Assembly: GCA_028824125.1 (NCBI GenBank)
Contig: JAPPES010000110.1
Location: forward strand, 1 to 34,085
Source: Candidatus Poribacteria bacterium
GTDB lineage: Bacteria; Poribacteria; WGA-4E; WGA-3G
Direction of reading: 5' to 3'
DNA length: 34,085 bases
Positions 1 through 8,283 of this stretch are shown piece by piece (position 1 is the stretch's first letter; each line of letters opens with the position of its first letter). The translations under genes were made by a program, and so were the position numbers. A model generated the notes under the pieces. It did no database searches. It saw nothing but the letters and a program-made list of their open reading frames with translations, and was not told where the DNA came from.

Positions 1-95
1 ACATTGGAACATCTTGAAAATGCCACAAGAATTCACTAAATTGACGCCTATGGAGACGTTCATAATCTACCACACTTCTCAGATAAAAATTAACA

Positions 96-124
96 TTAAG
101 TTTCCCTACAGAATATGCTATACT
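96..124 (+). promoter_or_regulatory. Putative promoter of the AAA ATPase gene
   Basis: TTAAGT at 96-101 and TATACT at 119-124 are separated by 17 bases, about 40 bases before the ATPase start. The -10 is good and the -35 is weak. Bases 1-95 show nothing else I can name. Confidence 0.45.
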
Positions 125-163
125 TTAACTTAAGTTCTCATAAGACTTTTCGAGGATAATAGC

Positions 164-1471
164 ATGAGCATTACACAATTTACAATGGAAGAAGTACGTT
201 GTTTCGGTGAACGCCAGACGCTTGAAATCCGCCCCCTAACGTTTTTAGTGGGTGAAAATAGTACTGGGAAAACGACTGCTCTTGCTTGTTTTAATGTGTT
301 AGCAGATTATTTGCGGGGTGCCGGAATTGATTTTAATCAACCCCCTTATTCAATGGGAATCTTTAAGGATATTGTCAGAAATAGCACAAAAAAAGAAAAA
401 ATTTTTAAGCTTGGGTTTGCTTCTAAATGCAATAGTGAAGATATTGAAACAACAATTGAACTCGTTGAAAAAAAGGCAGGAATTGAACCAGTCGTTAGTT
501 CGATAACAATGAAACTTACTGATGGTGAAATCATTGTTAGATCTGAGGACGCAATGGGTAAGAAGGAGCTACGTTTAGATTCCTTTGATGAAGAACAGAA
601 TCGATATAGAATAACGTGTAATTCTGATAGATTGAACGAGTATTCCGCTTTTTTCTTTTTTCCTCCTTTTACACGGGAATCTAAGGGTGAAATAGCTTTC
701 GAAAAATATTTCGGCGGGAAAATTAAAAAATTTGGATGCAGCCCGTGGGATGTCTTTCGAACTATATCCGTATTCAGTACATCACCCATCCGCTCACAAC
801 CCAAACGAACTTATGATCCGACTCGGGAATTTTATGACCCTGAAGGTAGTGATGTACCGATGCTGCTAATGCGAATAGAAGCAACAGAAAAAAAGGAATG
901 GGAGAAACTAAAACAACAACTAATTGAATTTGGGACAAGTTCAGGGCTTTTTCAAGACATAAAAATAAAAAACTTTGGACGTTCCCTTGGCGGACCATTC
1001 CAATTGCAATTCAAGGTGAGAGGACCTACTTCTAACATCATTGATGTCGGCTACGGTGTTAGCCAAATTTTGCCAATTTTGGTGCAAATACTAAATCATG
1101 GTATTCGCAAGGGGACTGAACCTGAGTATGATGATATGTCTTATTTCTTATTACAACAACCCGAAGTCCACTTACACCCAAGAGCACAAGCGGAACTATC
1201 TTCTTTATTGGTAAACTTAGCAAGCCAAGAAAACCGTTCATTCATTGTTGAAACACACAGCGACTATATAATTGATCGCGCACGTATTGAAATCAGGAAA
1301 GGCAACATCAAGCCCGAAGATGTATCGCTAATCTATTTTGAACCAAAGGGAAATATTGTCAATGTGCATAATATTGGCTTTGATGAAATGGCGAATATGA
1401 CAAATGTCCCAACACATTATAGAAATTTTTTCCTCAAAGAATCTAAACGGCTTATGGGGTTTGAGGATTAA
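164..1471 (+). CDS. OLD-like/ABC-type AAA ATPase (AAA_15/AAA_21 group)
   Basis: This is a 435-residue P-loop ATPase of the SMC/OLD-like group. The Walker A motif GENSTGKT is at residues 30-37. The late Walker-B region reads QQPEVHLHP with P333 and E334, and the switch-histidine segment ETHSD covers residues 363-367. No TOPRIM nuclease domain is fused at the C-terminus, so it is not a full OLD nuclease. Such stand-alone ATPases usually work with a separate effector encoded beside them. Here the next ORF, 3 bases downstream, is a PIN-like nuclease interrupted by a stop, so the pair resembles a two-gene defence or toxin system whose effector has been lost. Start: GAGG at 152-155 lies 8 bases before the ATG. 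The ATPase family is clear; the defence role is inference. Confidence 0.85.
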   Translation: MSITQFTMEEVRCFGERQTLEIRPLTFLVGENSTGKTTALACFNVLADYLRGAGIDFNQPPYSMGIFKDIVRNSTKKEKIFKLGFASKCNSEDIETTIELVEKKAGIEPVVSSITMKLTDGEIIVRSEDAMGKKELRLDSFDEEQNRYRITCNSDRLNEYSAFFFFPPFTRESKGEIAFEKYFGGKIKKFGCSPWDVFRTISVFSTSPIRSQPKRTYDPTREFYDPEGSDVPMLLMRIEATEKKEWEKLKQQLIEFGTSSGLFQDIKIKNFGRSLGGPFQLQFKVRGPTSNIIDVGYGVSQILPILVQILNHGIRKGTEPEYDDMSYFLLQQPEVHLHPRAQAELSSLLVNLASQENRSFIVETHSDYIIDRARIEIRKGNIKPEDVSLIYFEPKGNIVNVHNIGFDEMANMTNVPTHYRNFFLKESKRLMGFED

Positions 1472-1474
1472 ATA

Positions 1475-1903
1475 ATGTGTGCGATTTTAGATGCGAATAC
1501 TTTTAATAAATTCAGAGACCCTGCCGATGAAGACATGGAACCTGTGTGGAATTGGTTGGAAAACAAAAGTGGCAAATTAGTTTACGCTAATACTCCAAAA
1601 TTTGAAGAAGAATGGGAAAGAGGCGGAATGACCCACATAAGAGACTAACTCATGCGCGCTGGTCAACTCAAATTGGTATCTGAAGGCGTGCAAGAGAAAG
1701 CAAATGAACTTAAAGACAGAATTAGATCAGATGACGAGCACATTATTGCTTTAGCACTAATAGCAGATGTAAAAGTTTTGCTATCTCGCCGTGAGGGTGA
1801 TAGGGACCTAATCATAGACTTTAAGAATCGTGATTTAGTTCAAGGTAAAGTTTACACAAGAAAAGCACATGAGCATATGCTAACCAAAGATACCTGTCCG
1901 TAA
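1475..1903 (+). pseudogene. PIN-like nuclease partner of the ATPase, interrupted by in-frame TAA
   Basis: An ORF opens at ATG 1475 with MCAILDAN, the typical beta-strand plus acidic residue that starts PIN-like domains, and ends after 57 codons at TAA 1646-1648. The same frame continues without a shift through 1903. The continuation carries SDDEHIIALAL and DRDLIIDFKN, which match the second and third acidic clusters of PIN-like proteins. Removing the stop would give one protein of about 142 residues, the normal size for such a domain. The second half could restart at ATG 1652, three bases after the stop, but would lack the first catalytic Asp. I read it as a nonsense-disrupted effector; a consensus error in the assembly is the alternative. 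Confidence 0.65.
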
Positions 1904-1992
1904 TCTTAATAATGAGTCATTTCATTTAACAAAAGGTTTCGAATGTGCTATTGTAGACGAAACTACTACTAATCTCACATAGGAGGAAACAC

Positions 1993-2235
1993 GTGCAAAA
2001 GAAAAAACGCATGAAACGTTATGGAAACCACCACGGAAATTCGGGAATCGCAGCTTATGAAGCGGGAGCTAAGTTTATCAGAATCCAGTTCACAAGTGGC
2101 AGCATCTATCTGTACACATATCAAAGCGCTGGCGAGGATGACATTGAGGCGATGAAAGAATTGGCGAAAGAAGGTGAAGGGTTAACAAGGTTCATTAATG
2201 ACTTTCGTCCGGACTATGCCAGCCGAGAACGTTAA
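1993..2235 (+). CDS. Small KTSC-like hypothetical protein
   Basis: An 80-residue protein begins at GTG 1993, 6 bases after a perfect AGGAGG at 1981-1986. The in-frame ATG at 2011 is too far from that site to be the start. The N-terminus is basic (KKKRMKR). The body has the pattern SGI-AYE-G-FIRIQF-GSIYLYTY followed by LAKEGEGLTRFIND. This resembles the KTSC fold, in which a beta-sheet with a G-x-x-Y-x-Y turn precedes a G-x-x-x-F-I helix, but the match is by eye and is partial. No function is assigned. It sits between the broken PIN-like gene and the CPBP protease. Confidence 0.6.
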   Translation: MQKKKRMKRYGNHHGNSGIAAYEAGAKFIRIQFTSGSIYLYTYQSAGEDDIEAMKELAKEGEGLTRFINDFRPDYASRER

Positions 2236-2356
2236 CAGTCATTGATAGAATATAGCGTTAGGTCTGTGCGGATGGAAATATAGTCCACCTGTTTGCTGTA
2301 TTTTGTTTCGTAGTATTAGGTAATAGGAATAATTGCTTCTAACTTTGAATACTTAA

Positions 2357-3238
2357 ATGCAAGACGATTTAATTCCTTTTATACCATTTGAAAAACTGAG
2401 AGGTAGGACTTTAATATGGTGTTACCTTATCACAGGTTTCGTATACGGCATGATCCGCTTTGGACTCCAACGTGTATGGTCTGAAAGTGGACAAAATTTA
2501 CTACCCGATGCAGTTGCAGATTTACTCTTTTATGCTATTTTTTTAGTTTGTATTTCTCCCATCCTATTTCGTTCACGGCTATCTTACAAGCAATTGTTTG
2601 GTTCTTGTCCGGCATGGGCTACATTTAGATGGTACATCTTATGGACTTTCCCTCTCATAATCTTTTCAGTTGTAGCCATCTATCTGCAATATGTTCTGTC
2701 ACATTATCTTGTGCCAGAAATAGCAGATTGGTGGTTTAATGCTCGTTCTACCTCCCTTGATAGTGAAAATCTCATCGTGAATGTGTTAAATTTCACTACC
2801 ATTGTTCTAATTGTGCCAATCTTTGAAGAGTTTTTTGTAAGGGGAATTTTGTTAACAAGATGGAGTATCAAATGGGGTACGCCTAAGGCAATTTTCATGT
2901 CCTCTCTCTTCTTTGGTATTCTCCATACAGATATCATTGGAGCTTTCTTTTTCGGTTATGTCATGTCTATATTGTATATCCGGACAAAGTCCCTTATAAT
3001 TCCAATCAGTATCCACATGGCAAATAACTTCATTGTATTGGCGGGTGACATCGTTGAAAGACCTATGCGTGAAGTACCTCAACACGAAACACATATCGTT
3101 TTACAAGAATCGGAAGCATTATGGTTAATGGCGTTAGCTGTAATTATTATTCCTTGGGCAATCAACATAGTTTGGAAAAACTTTCCTAAAGAGAGTTGGC
3201 GTGTTCCCTACTTCGCCGAAGCTCGATATTTGAAATAA
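2357..3238 (+). CDS. CPBP-family intramembrane metalloprotease (CAAX protease/Abi family)
   Basis: This 293-residue polytopic membrane protein has the three CPBP motifs in order: EEFFVRG with E157, E158 and R162; FGILH with F186 and H190; and HMANN with H220 and N224. These Glu, His and Asn residues are the glutamic-type intramembrane protease active site of the Rce1/CPBP family. Hydrophobic segments flank each motif, with further ones near residues 20-35, 55-75, 95-115 and 255-272. Substrates of bacterial CPBP proteins are mostly unknown; some act on bacteriocins or prenylated or secreted peptides. No clear ribosome-binding site precedes the ATG. Bases 2236-2356 hold no other feature I can support. 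Confidence 0.85.
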   Translation: MQDDLIPFIPFEKLRGRTLIWCYLITGFVYGMIRFGLQRVWSESGQNLLPDAVADLLFYAIFLVCISPILFRSRLSYKQLFGSCPAWATFRWYILWTFPLIIFSVVAIYLQYVLSHYLVPEIADWWFNARSTSLDSENLIVNVLNFTTIVLIVPIFEEFFVRGILLTRWSIKWGTPKAIFMSSLFFGILHTDIIGAFFFGYVMSILYIRTKSLIIPISIHMANNFIVLAGDIVERPMREVPQHETHIVLQESEALWLMALAVIIIPWAINIVWKNFPKESWRVPYFAEARYLK

Positions 3239-3304
3239 TTTTGTGATGATGCGATTGATGTGCAAAAGCTTGGTATTTACTATACACCACGGCAACAAAA
3301 AAAC

Positions 3305-3333
3305 TTGACACCCCGCCCAAAACCACATACAAT
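3305..3333 (+). promoter_or_regulatory. Strong sigma-70 type promoter for the propeller-lipM genes
   Basis: TTGACA at 3305-3310 and TACAAT at 3328-3333 have the ideal 17-base spacer. The promoter lies 35 bases before the next ATG and probably drives the propeller and octanoyltransferase genes. Confidence 0.75.
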
Positions 3334-3368
3334 AAACCTCAAATTAAACGATCTTTGCGGAGATTCTC

Positions 3369-4001
3369 ATGCCAAAAATAGAAAAAGTATTTGACTCCCC
3401 AGGTCCACAACCGAACGGAATGCAAGCCACCGAAGAAGGTCTATGGATAATTGACCAACAGAGTAACGAAGTGCATCTTGTCTCATACAATGGCGAAGTG
3501 AAAAAGACACTTGCCACCGGTTCTGATAGAGGTAGCGGTATAACGCACACTGGAACAAACCTCTGGCTTGCGTCTACCTATAGCTGCGAAATCCTGTCTA
3601 CTGATCCGGAAAACGGCAAAACACTTGCCTCTTATGACACCCCTGGCGCAGGACAAACAGGCGCGCACGGCTTAGAATGGCGCGACAACAAACTGTGGAT
3701 TGCTGTGCCACCTTCTGCAACTATCTATCAAGTTGATGTTGAAAACGATTTCAAGGTAATTCATACAATCCCTGCGCCAGACGACAGACCGCATGGCATC
3801 GCCTGGGTCGGAGACGATCTCTGGTGCGTTGAAACCAACCATCGCGCAATCTATCATCTCAATCCAGAAGATGGCAGCCATCTCAACAAAATTGAGGTCC
3901 CTGAACCACATCCTGAACCGCACGGTATGACCTACTGGGATGGATATTTCTGGTATTGTGATGCACATACAACCGCTGTCTGCCGAGTGGCACTATCCTA
4001 A
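3369..4001 (+). CDS. Beta-propeller (SMP-30/Vgb/NHL-like) protein
   Basis: A 210-residue protein made of about five repeats, each centred on an aromatic strand: GLWIID, LWLAS, LWIAV, LWCVE and FWYCD. Gly-His-Gly and His-Gly turns fall between repeats (GAHGLEW, PHGIAW, PHGMTYW). This is the pattern of streptogramin-lyase or gluconolactonase-like beta-propellers. No signal peptide is visible, so it is probably cytoplasmic. Its TAA shares a base with the ATG of the next gene (TAATG at 3999-4003), so the two are translationally coupled. The enzyme activity, if any, cannot be told. The coupling to a lipoyl-pathway enzyme is the only clue. Confidence 0.7.
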   Translation: MPKIEKVFDSPGPQPNGMQATEEGLWIIDQQSNEVHLVSYNGEVKKTLATGSDRGSGITHTGTNLWLASTYSCEILSTDPENGKTLASYDTPGAGQTGAHGLEWRDNKLWIAVPPSATIYQVDVENDFKVIHTIPAPDDRPHGIAWVGDDLWCVETNHRAIYHLNPEDGSHLNKIEVPEPHPEPHGMTYWDGYFWYCDAHTTAVCRVALS

Positions 4002-4807
4002 TGAACACTATTGGACGCCTCCTAAATATGGGCAAAAACTGCGCGGCAATGAACATGGCAATTGATGAAGCAATTCTGACCGCGCAGAAGGAAAAACCCA
4101 ACCCAACTTTACGATTTTACGATTGGACAACACCTGCATTCAGTTTTGGCTATTTTCAAAATATTGCCGCAGAGGTAGACATTGAAGTATGCCGCGCAGA
4201 AGGGATTGAATTGGTAAAACGGATGACTGGTGGCGGCACTGTCGTGCATGGATGGGATTTGACCTATACTCTGATTCTCCCCCGTCAAGCAGGAGAAATA
4301 GGTATTTCCGAAGCGTATCAACAAATAGGAAAAAGTCTTGTCAAAGCGTTTGAGAGCCTCGGTGTTCCAGCAAAATGTTACGGTGCTACTGCCGATACTT
4401 CGCAATCTTCCCAAAATATCTGCCTTACAAATCCTGCCGAAAACGATGTGATGTGCAACGGTAAAAAACTGGCAGGCGTTTCGGTCCGACGTAACCGAAA
4501 CGGCATTATGTTTCAAGGATATATCTCTTTAGAAATGCCGCCGGACCCAATCCTCAAGCGCGTTTCAAAACATCCTGAGATTCAAGAAATGTTATGCGAG
4601 AAATCTGCTGCTATTAACTCAGAAGGACGTTTCATCAACAGAGGTTCACTTATCCAAGCGATCTGTGAAACTTATGAAGTCGGAATTACGTTTAATTCGG
4701 GAAAACTATCACAGACAGAGAAAGCAGAAGCAGAAACGTTGGTTAGGACCAAATATGCAACGGCAGCGTGGAATTTTGACGTTGACAAGAATTCAAATTC
4801 AATGTAG
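4001..4807 (+). CDS. lipM: LipM-like octanoyltransferase / lipoate-protein ligase A family
   Basis: A 268-residue member of the biotin/lipoate A/B protein ligase family. KRMTGGGTVVH corresponds to the lipoyl-binding RRxTGGG loop. NGKKLAG contains the conserved lysine K156. A cysteine, C141 in NICLTNP, lies 15 residues before that lysine, the same spacing as the catalytic Cys of Bacillus LipM, so I favour octanoyl-ACP:protein octanoyltransferase over an ATP-dependent LplA ligase. The enzyme would move octanoyl groups from ACP to lipoyl domains such as GcvH or E2. The C-terminal region is LipM-sized and there is no separate LplA accessory domain. The gene is translationally coupled to the propeller gene upstream. 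Confidence 0.8.
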   Translation: MNTIGRLLNMGKNCAAMNMAIDEAILTAQKEKPNPTLRFYDWTTPAFSFGYFQNIAAEVDIEVCRAEGIELVKRMTGGGTVVHGWDLTYTLILPRQAGEIGISEAYQQIGKSLVKAFESLGVPAKCYGATADTSQSSQNICLTNPAENDVMCNGKKLAGVSVRRNRNGIMFQGYISLEMPPDPILKRVSKHPEIQEMLCEKSAAINSEGRFINRGSLIQAICETYEVGITFNSGKLSQTEKAEAETLVRTKYATAAWNFDVDKNSNSM

Positions 4808-4810
4808 ACT
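4782..4810 (+). promoter_or_regulatory. Putative promoter for the PhyH-family gene
   Basis: TTGACA at 4782-4787 and TAGACT at 4805-4810 with a 17-base spacer lie across the last codons of lipM. They could give the dioxygenase gene its own transcript. Confidence 0.45.
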
Positions 4811-4848
4811 TTTGCAAATTAAAAATACCATTCATATAGAGGAAAACA

Positions 4849-5697
4849 ATGGACCCGCTATGTTTAGAACACTGTTTGACCGAATCAGAAAAACAACAAT
4901 TTGAAGACAACGGTTATTTTGTCGTTGAAGATGCCGTTCCACAGGAAATAGTTGAGAAGTTGATTGTTGCTTTTGACCGCATTGGCGCTGAACATTTGGG
5001 GAAAGACGAACTTCCTCCCGATGCAAGCTACAATATACTTGACTTCGTTGGTAGAGACGACATCTTTATTGAGATGTTGGATTGGCACACAACGTTTCCA
5101 AAAGTGTGGGGGATTTTGGGTTGGAATATCAAACTCTATCACTCACATTTAATAGCACTACCGCCACTGCCACCTGAAGAACGAAACAAACAGCGCCGTC
5201 TCGGATGGCATCAAGATAGTGGAAGACTCAACATTGAATTGGAAGGGGAGCCACGCCCGCGTGTATCGCTAAAGGTTGCATATTTTTTGACCGATACGTC
5301 AGTGCCTGGACGCGGCAACTTTTCTGTGATACCGGGCAGTCAAAAATTTAATAAGGTTAAAATGCCTGACGATGACAAGACTAATCCTGAAAATGCTAAG
5401 CCTGTTTTTGCAAAACCGGGAACAGCAGTCTTTTTCGATCGTAGGCTGTGGCACGCAGTTGGACGCAATACCTCTGACATCATGCGCAAAGTGATTTTCT
5501 ACGGATATAGCTACCGTTGGCTCCAACCGCGAGACGACATGACAGTGGCGCACTATATGGAAAAATCGGACCCGATTCGCCAGCAGATTTTAGGGAAAAG
5601 CACCGGTGGAATGGGTTATACTTCTCCCGGTGATAAAGATGTGCCGCTCCGTGCATGGATTCAAGAAAATCTCGGTTCAGAAGCAGTTGCTCGTTAA
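4849..5697 (+). CDS. Phytanoyl-CoA dioxygenase (PhyH) family Fe(II)/2-oxoglutarate oxygenase
   Basis: A 282-residue cupin-fold oxygenase. The metal triad is H121-x-D123 in GWHQDSG and H202 in LWHAVGRN. R213, 11 residues after the distal His, is placed to bind the 2-oxoglutarate carboxylate. The segment VPGRGNFSVIPGSQ is typical of bacterial PhyH proteins, as is the N-terminal NGYFVVEDAVP. It should hydroxylate a small substrate using O2 and 2-oxoglutarate; the substrate cannot be read from the sequence. Start: AGAGGA lies just before the ATG. The gene ends 52 bases from a convergent gene. Confidence 0.88.
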   Translation: MDPLCLEHCLTESEKQQFEDNGYFVVEDAVPQEIVEKLIVAFDRIGAEHLGKDELPPDASYNILDFVGRDDIFIEMLDWHTTFPKVWGILGWNIKLYHSHLIALPPLPPEERNKQRRLGWHQDSGRLNIELEGEPRPRVSLKVAYFLTDTSVPGRGNFSVIPGSQKFNKVKMPDDDKTNPENAKPVFAKPGTAVFFDRRLWHAVGRNTSDIMRKVIFYGYSYRWLQPRDDMTVAHYMEKSDPIRQQILGKSTGGMGYTSPGDKDVPLRAWIQENLGSEAVAR

Positions 5698-5749
5698 CAA
5701 AAAATAGGTAGGAGCATGACCCGCCCAATCGTAGAAATACATACTCTAC

Positions 5750-6937
5750 TTACCAATCCCCTCTACGATCACCCCATAGATGTGCCTTGACGACATCTTC
5801 ATTAAGTTCCGTGCCCCAACCATGACGCGTTGGGATTTTCATATAACCATCTACGATCTCTGGCGTGTGTGTCGTCAAATCATCTTTCCACGGTACATCA
5901 TCAATATCAACTTCCATAATTCGAACATTCGGTAACACAGCACATAAACTCGCGCTGATATAAGTGGCAAGATGGCTATAATAGTTGTGCGGTGCGACAT
6001 TGAATTGGTAAACCTCCGCCAAATCACCTATCTTTTTAGACTGTGCAAACCCGTTCCACGGGACATCAATCATAAAGACATCTGCAGCCCGTGCCTCAAA
6101 ATAGGGGAGATATTCACGCATATAGTATAGGTTTTCACCCGTGCATATCTTTGTCGTTGTGGAATCCTTGATTTGACGAATTGCCTCGTGGTCATACATA
6201 TCAATCTCTAACCATAACAGATCGTAGGGTTCTAACACCTTCGCGATACGCATGCATGCTTCCGGTTTAAAGTTGAAGTTCAAATCAAGGTTGAGGCCAA
6301 TATCGGGTCCAATTGCATCTCTAAAAGTGCCGATAAGTGTTTCAATATGTTCCAGAAGTTCAGAGGTTACATTTCCATCGGTAGAACCGACTCCGTCACC
6401 AAAGCCGCTAAAATAGACCGTGGCAGGGTTGCCAGGAATAACGATATTGGTTTTAAGTGCTGTGAAACCTTTTTCTACCACTTCGCGTCCTAATACTGCA
6501 ATATCTGCCATTGTTCTGAGCGGCGGCACGCCTATCAGTTCAAAGTTCCGCGCACGAGATGACCCACAGTGCGACCAGTAGACGCGCACCTCTTCACGTG
6601 TTGGACCACCAAAGAGTTCCACAACGGATATCCCCAAAGCCTTCGCTTTGATATCAACAAGCGCGCATTCAATGCCCGCAATTGCCTTTGCTGCAATACC
6701 ACCCGGACTCTGCCGCGAACCGCGAATCATATCCCAAAATCGCATTTCATACGCACGTGGATCACGTCCAATCAGCAGCGGTGTTAAATCTTTGATCGCT
6801 CCCACAACGCCGTTAGGGTTCCTGCCGTCACTGCATTCCCCGTAGCCAATAACGCCTTCGTCCGTTTCTACCTTGACAAAAATCCAAGGTCGCCACCCGC
6901 CATCTACGATAAAGGTTTCAATGTTTGTAATCTTCAT
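5750..6937 (-). CDS. Enolase-superfamily (mandelate racemase/gluconate-galactonate dehydratase-like) protein
   Basis: A 395-residue enolase-superfamily protein with an N-terminal capping domain and a C-terminal TIM barrel. Candidate catalytic residues are K162 in ALKTN, metal ligands D218 (LNLDLN), E244 (LWLEID) and E268 (CTGEN), and H317 (APHNYYSH) as the partner base. This set fits acid-sugar dehydratases that make 2-keto-3-deoxy sugar acids. I start at ATG 6937: an upstream in-frame ATG at 6949 is followed by AGGAG, which serves as the ribosome-binding site for 6937. A KDPG-type aldolase occurs elsewhere in the window and a Gfo/Idh/MocA oxidoreductase lies just upstream on the same strand, which suggests sugar-acid catabolism. 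Substrate unknown. Confidence 0.85.
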   Translation of the reverse strand: MKITNIETFIVDGGWRPWIFVKVETDEGVIGYGECSDGRNPNGVVGAIKDLTPLLIGRDPRAYEMRFWDMIRGSRQSPGGIAAKAIAGIECALVDIKAKALGISVVELFGGPTREEVRVYWSHCGSSRARNFELIGVPPLRTMADIAVLGREVVEKGFTALKTNIVIPGNPATVYFSGFGDGVGSTDGNVTSELLEHIETLIGTFRDAIGPDIGLNLDLNFNFKPEACMRIAKVLEPYDLLWLEIDMYDHEAIRQIKDSTTTKICTGENLYYMREYLPYFEARAADVFMIDVPWNGFAQSKKIGDLAEVYQFNVAPHNYYSHLATYISASLCAVLPNVRIMEVDIDDVPWKDDLTTHTPEIVDGYMKIPTRHGWGTELNEDVVKAHLWGDRRGDW

Positions 6938-6958
6938 ATAACTCCTCATATTTCGTAG

Positions 6959-7007
6959 CGTAAACTGTTAGTTTGCGTCTGGACAGGCACAATCTAACAG
7001 ATTGTGC
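6959..7007. repeat. Two adjacent short palindromes (AAACT/AGTTT family)
   Basis: Between two same-strand genes, CGTAAACT-GTT-AGTTTGCG at 6959-6977 (one mismatch) and a perfect GCACAATCT-AAC-AGATTGTGC at 6987-7007 lie side by side. The sequence after the second, TACAAAG, matches other copies of this family in the window. Confidence 0.6.
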
Positions 7008-7031
7008 TACAAAGTACCAACTTAGGTTAGA

Positions 7032-8024
7032 TTAGAGACTTACAATCTCTCCGCGCTGATCGGATTCACGCAATGCATCACAAACTCGCATCGTGTTCAC
7101 AGCCACATCTGCCCACTCTGGCTCAAGATTATCAGATTGCACTATCCCCGAAAACCGTTCAATCATATTGACTTCCTGAATGCAAGGCCCTGTTTCGTAT
7201 TTTTCATTTTTCGAACCGTGTATCCAAAACCGAGATGATTCTTCCGATGTTGGCACAGTAAAATCATCACAAACTAAAGATGCTTTTGTTCCAGCGACCT
7301 CAAACCACTTCCGAAGCCCTGTATCAAATCCACAATCCAAAGTAGCGATGCGATCATCTTCAAACCAAAGTATGCCAGTAAGGTTGAAATCCACACCGAC
7401 TTCATAGCGAGCTGTTGCAAATACACGTGTCGGCATCTCCTCAAATGCCCACAAGATAGCGCGAACACAGTAGTAGCCGAGATCGCCAAGACTCCCACCT
7501 GCAAGTTCCGGCTTAGCACGGATATTATCTGTTGGAATTGGACTCCAATTGAAGGTGAAGGCGGCAGTGACGCGCCGAAGCTCGCCTAAACTTGTTAGCT
7601 GCTGCTTCATCATCTCGGTGCGTTCATGATGTACCCACATGACTCCATCCATCAGTTGCACGCCGTTTTGTTGGCATGCATCTGCCATCATGGTTGCTTC
7701 ATCAGAGTTTGCGGAAAGCGGCTTTTCGCAAAGGATATGTTTACCGTGTTCTGCGGCTCGAATTGTCCACTCCGCATGCATCGAAGGTGGCAGCGGGATG
7801 TAAATTGCATCTAAGGAAGGATCAGAGAGGAGTGCGTCATAGGTGCCATAAGCGATTGGAACATTGTGTTTTTGTGCCCAGGCAGTAGCACGTTCTTCAG
7901 TGCGACTTGCGACTGCCACCAATTCTGCATTTTGCGCAAGATTAATTGCACGGGCAACCTTCGTAGCAATACTCGCCGTGCTGAGGACTCCCCACCGTAC
8001 AGGGTTTTTAGATTCTGTTTTCAT
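7032..8024 (-). CDS. Gfo/Idh/MocA-family NAD(P)-dependent oxidoreductase
   Basis: A 330-residue dehydrogenase. The N-terminal Rossmann region reads WGVLSTASIATKVARA, a D-xylose-dehydrogenase or dihydrodiol-dehydrogenase-like variant of the nucleotide loop. The hallmark CEKP is at residues 99-102, with K101 as the catalytic Lys. GGSLGDLGYY in the C-terminal domain carries Tyr where many relatives have the active-site His. It probably oxidises or reduces a sugar or sugar-like polyol. It is upstream of the enolase-superfamily gene on the same strand, but the roughly 95-base gap holds palindromic repeats, so co-transcription is uncertain. Confidence 0.88.
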   Translation of the reverse strand: MKTESKNPVRWGVLSTASIATKVARAINLAQNAELVAVASRTEERATAWAQKHNVPIAYGTYDALLSDPSLDAIYIPLPPSMHAEWTIRAAEHGKHILCEKPLSANSDEATMMADACQQNGVQLMDGVMWVHHERTEMMKQQLTSLGELRRVTAAFTFNWSPIPTDNIRAKPELAGGSLGDLGYYCVRAILWAFEEMPTRVFATARYEVGVDFNLTGILWFEDDRIATLDCGFDTGLRKWFEVAGTKASLVCDDFTVPTSEESSRFWIHGSKNEKYETGPCIQEVNMIERFSGIVQSDNLEPEWADVAVNTMRVCDALRESDQRGEIVSL

Positions 8025-8075
8025 AAAACTCCGTTTAACGTGAGATTTTTTATTCTTATCTTTTATTTGTTGTCC

Positions 8076-8232
8076 CAGGACTTACGCAAATTTGGGTGCC
8101 TCTGTTCAGAATTTTGTTCTTTCAAGGATTTTAACTCTGATTTTGTCCTTTTCAAGAATTTACCCCCTTTATCCCCCAATTGGCATGTCACACGCGCATG
8201 CCATCTTTGCGTGGGGAGATACGTAAGTCCTG
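8076..8232. mobile_element. MITE-like element of about 157 bp with 11-bp inverted ends
   Basis: CAGGACTTACG at 8076-8086 is repeated in perfect inversion as CGTAAGTCCTG at 8222-8232. Just inside, ACGCAAA on the left recurs inverted as TTTGCGT at 8206-8212. The interior holds two diverged copies of a roughly 30-bp T-rich sequence and a perfect hairpin TGGCATG-9-CATGCCA at 8181-8203. No ORF and no clear target duplication. It fills most of the 8025-8283 gap. Confidence 0.6.
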
Positions 8233-8283
8233 ATCTTATGAGTATTCAATGATCGCACCACCCTTAATTGAATTGTCAACCTA

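Noticed and set aside
1652..1903. Independent 83-residue gene
   Set aside because: It is in the same frame as the 57-codon ORF before it and completes a PIN-like domain, so it is the second half of an interrupted gene.
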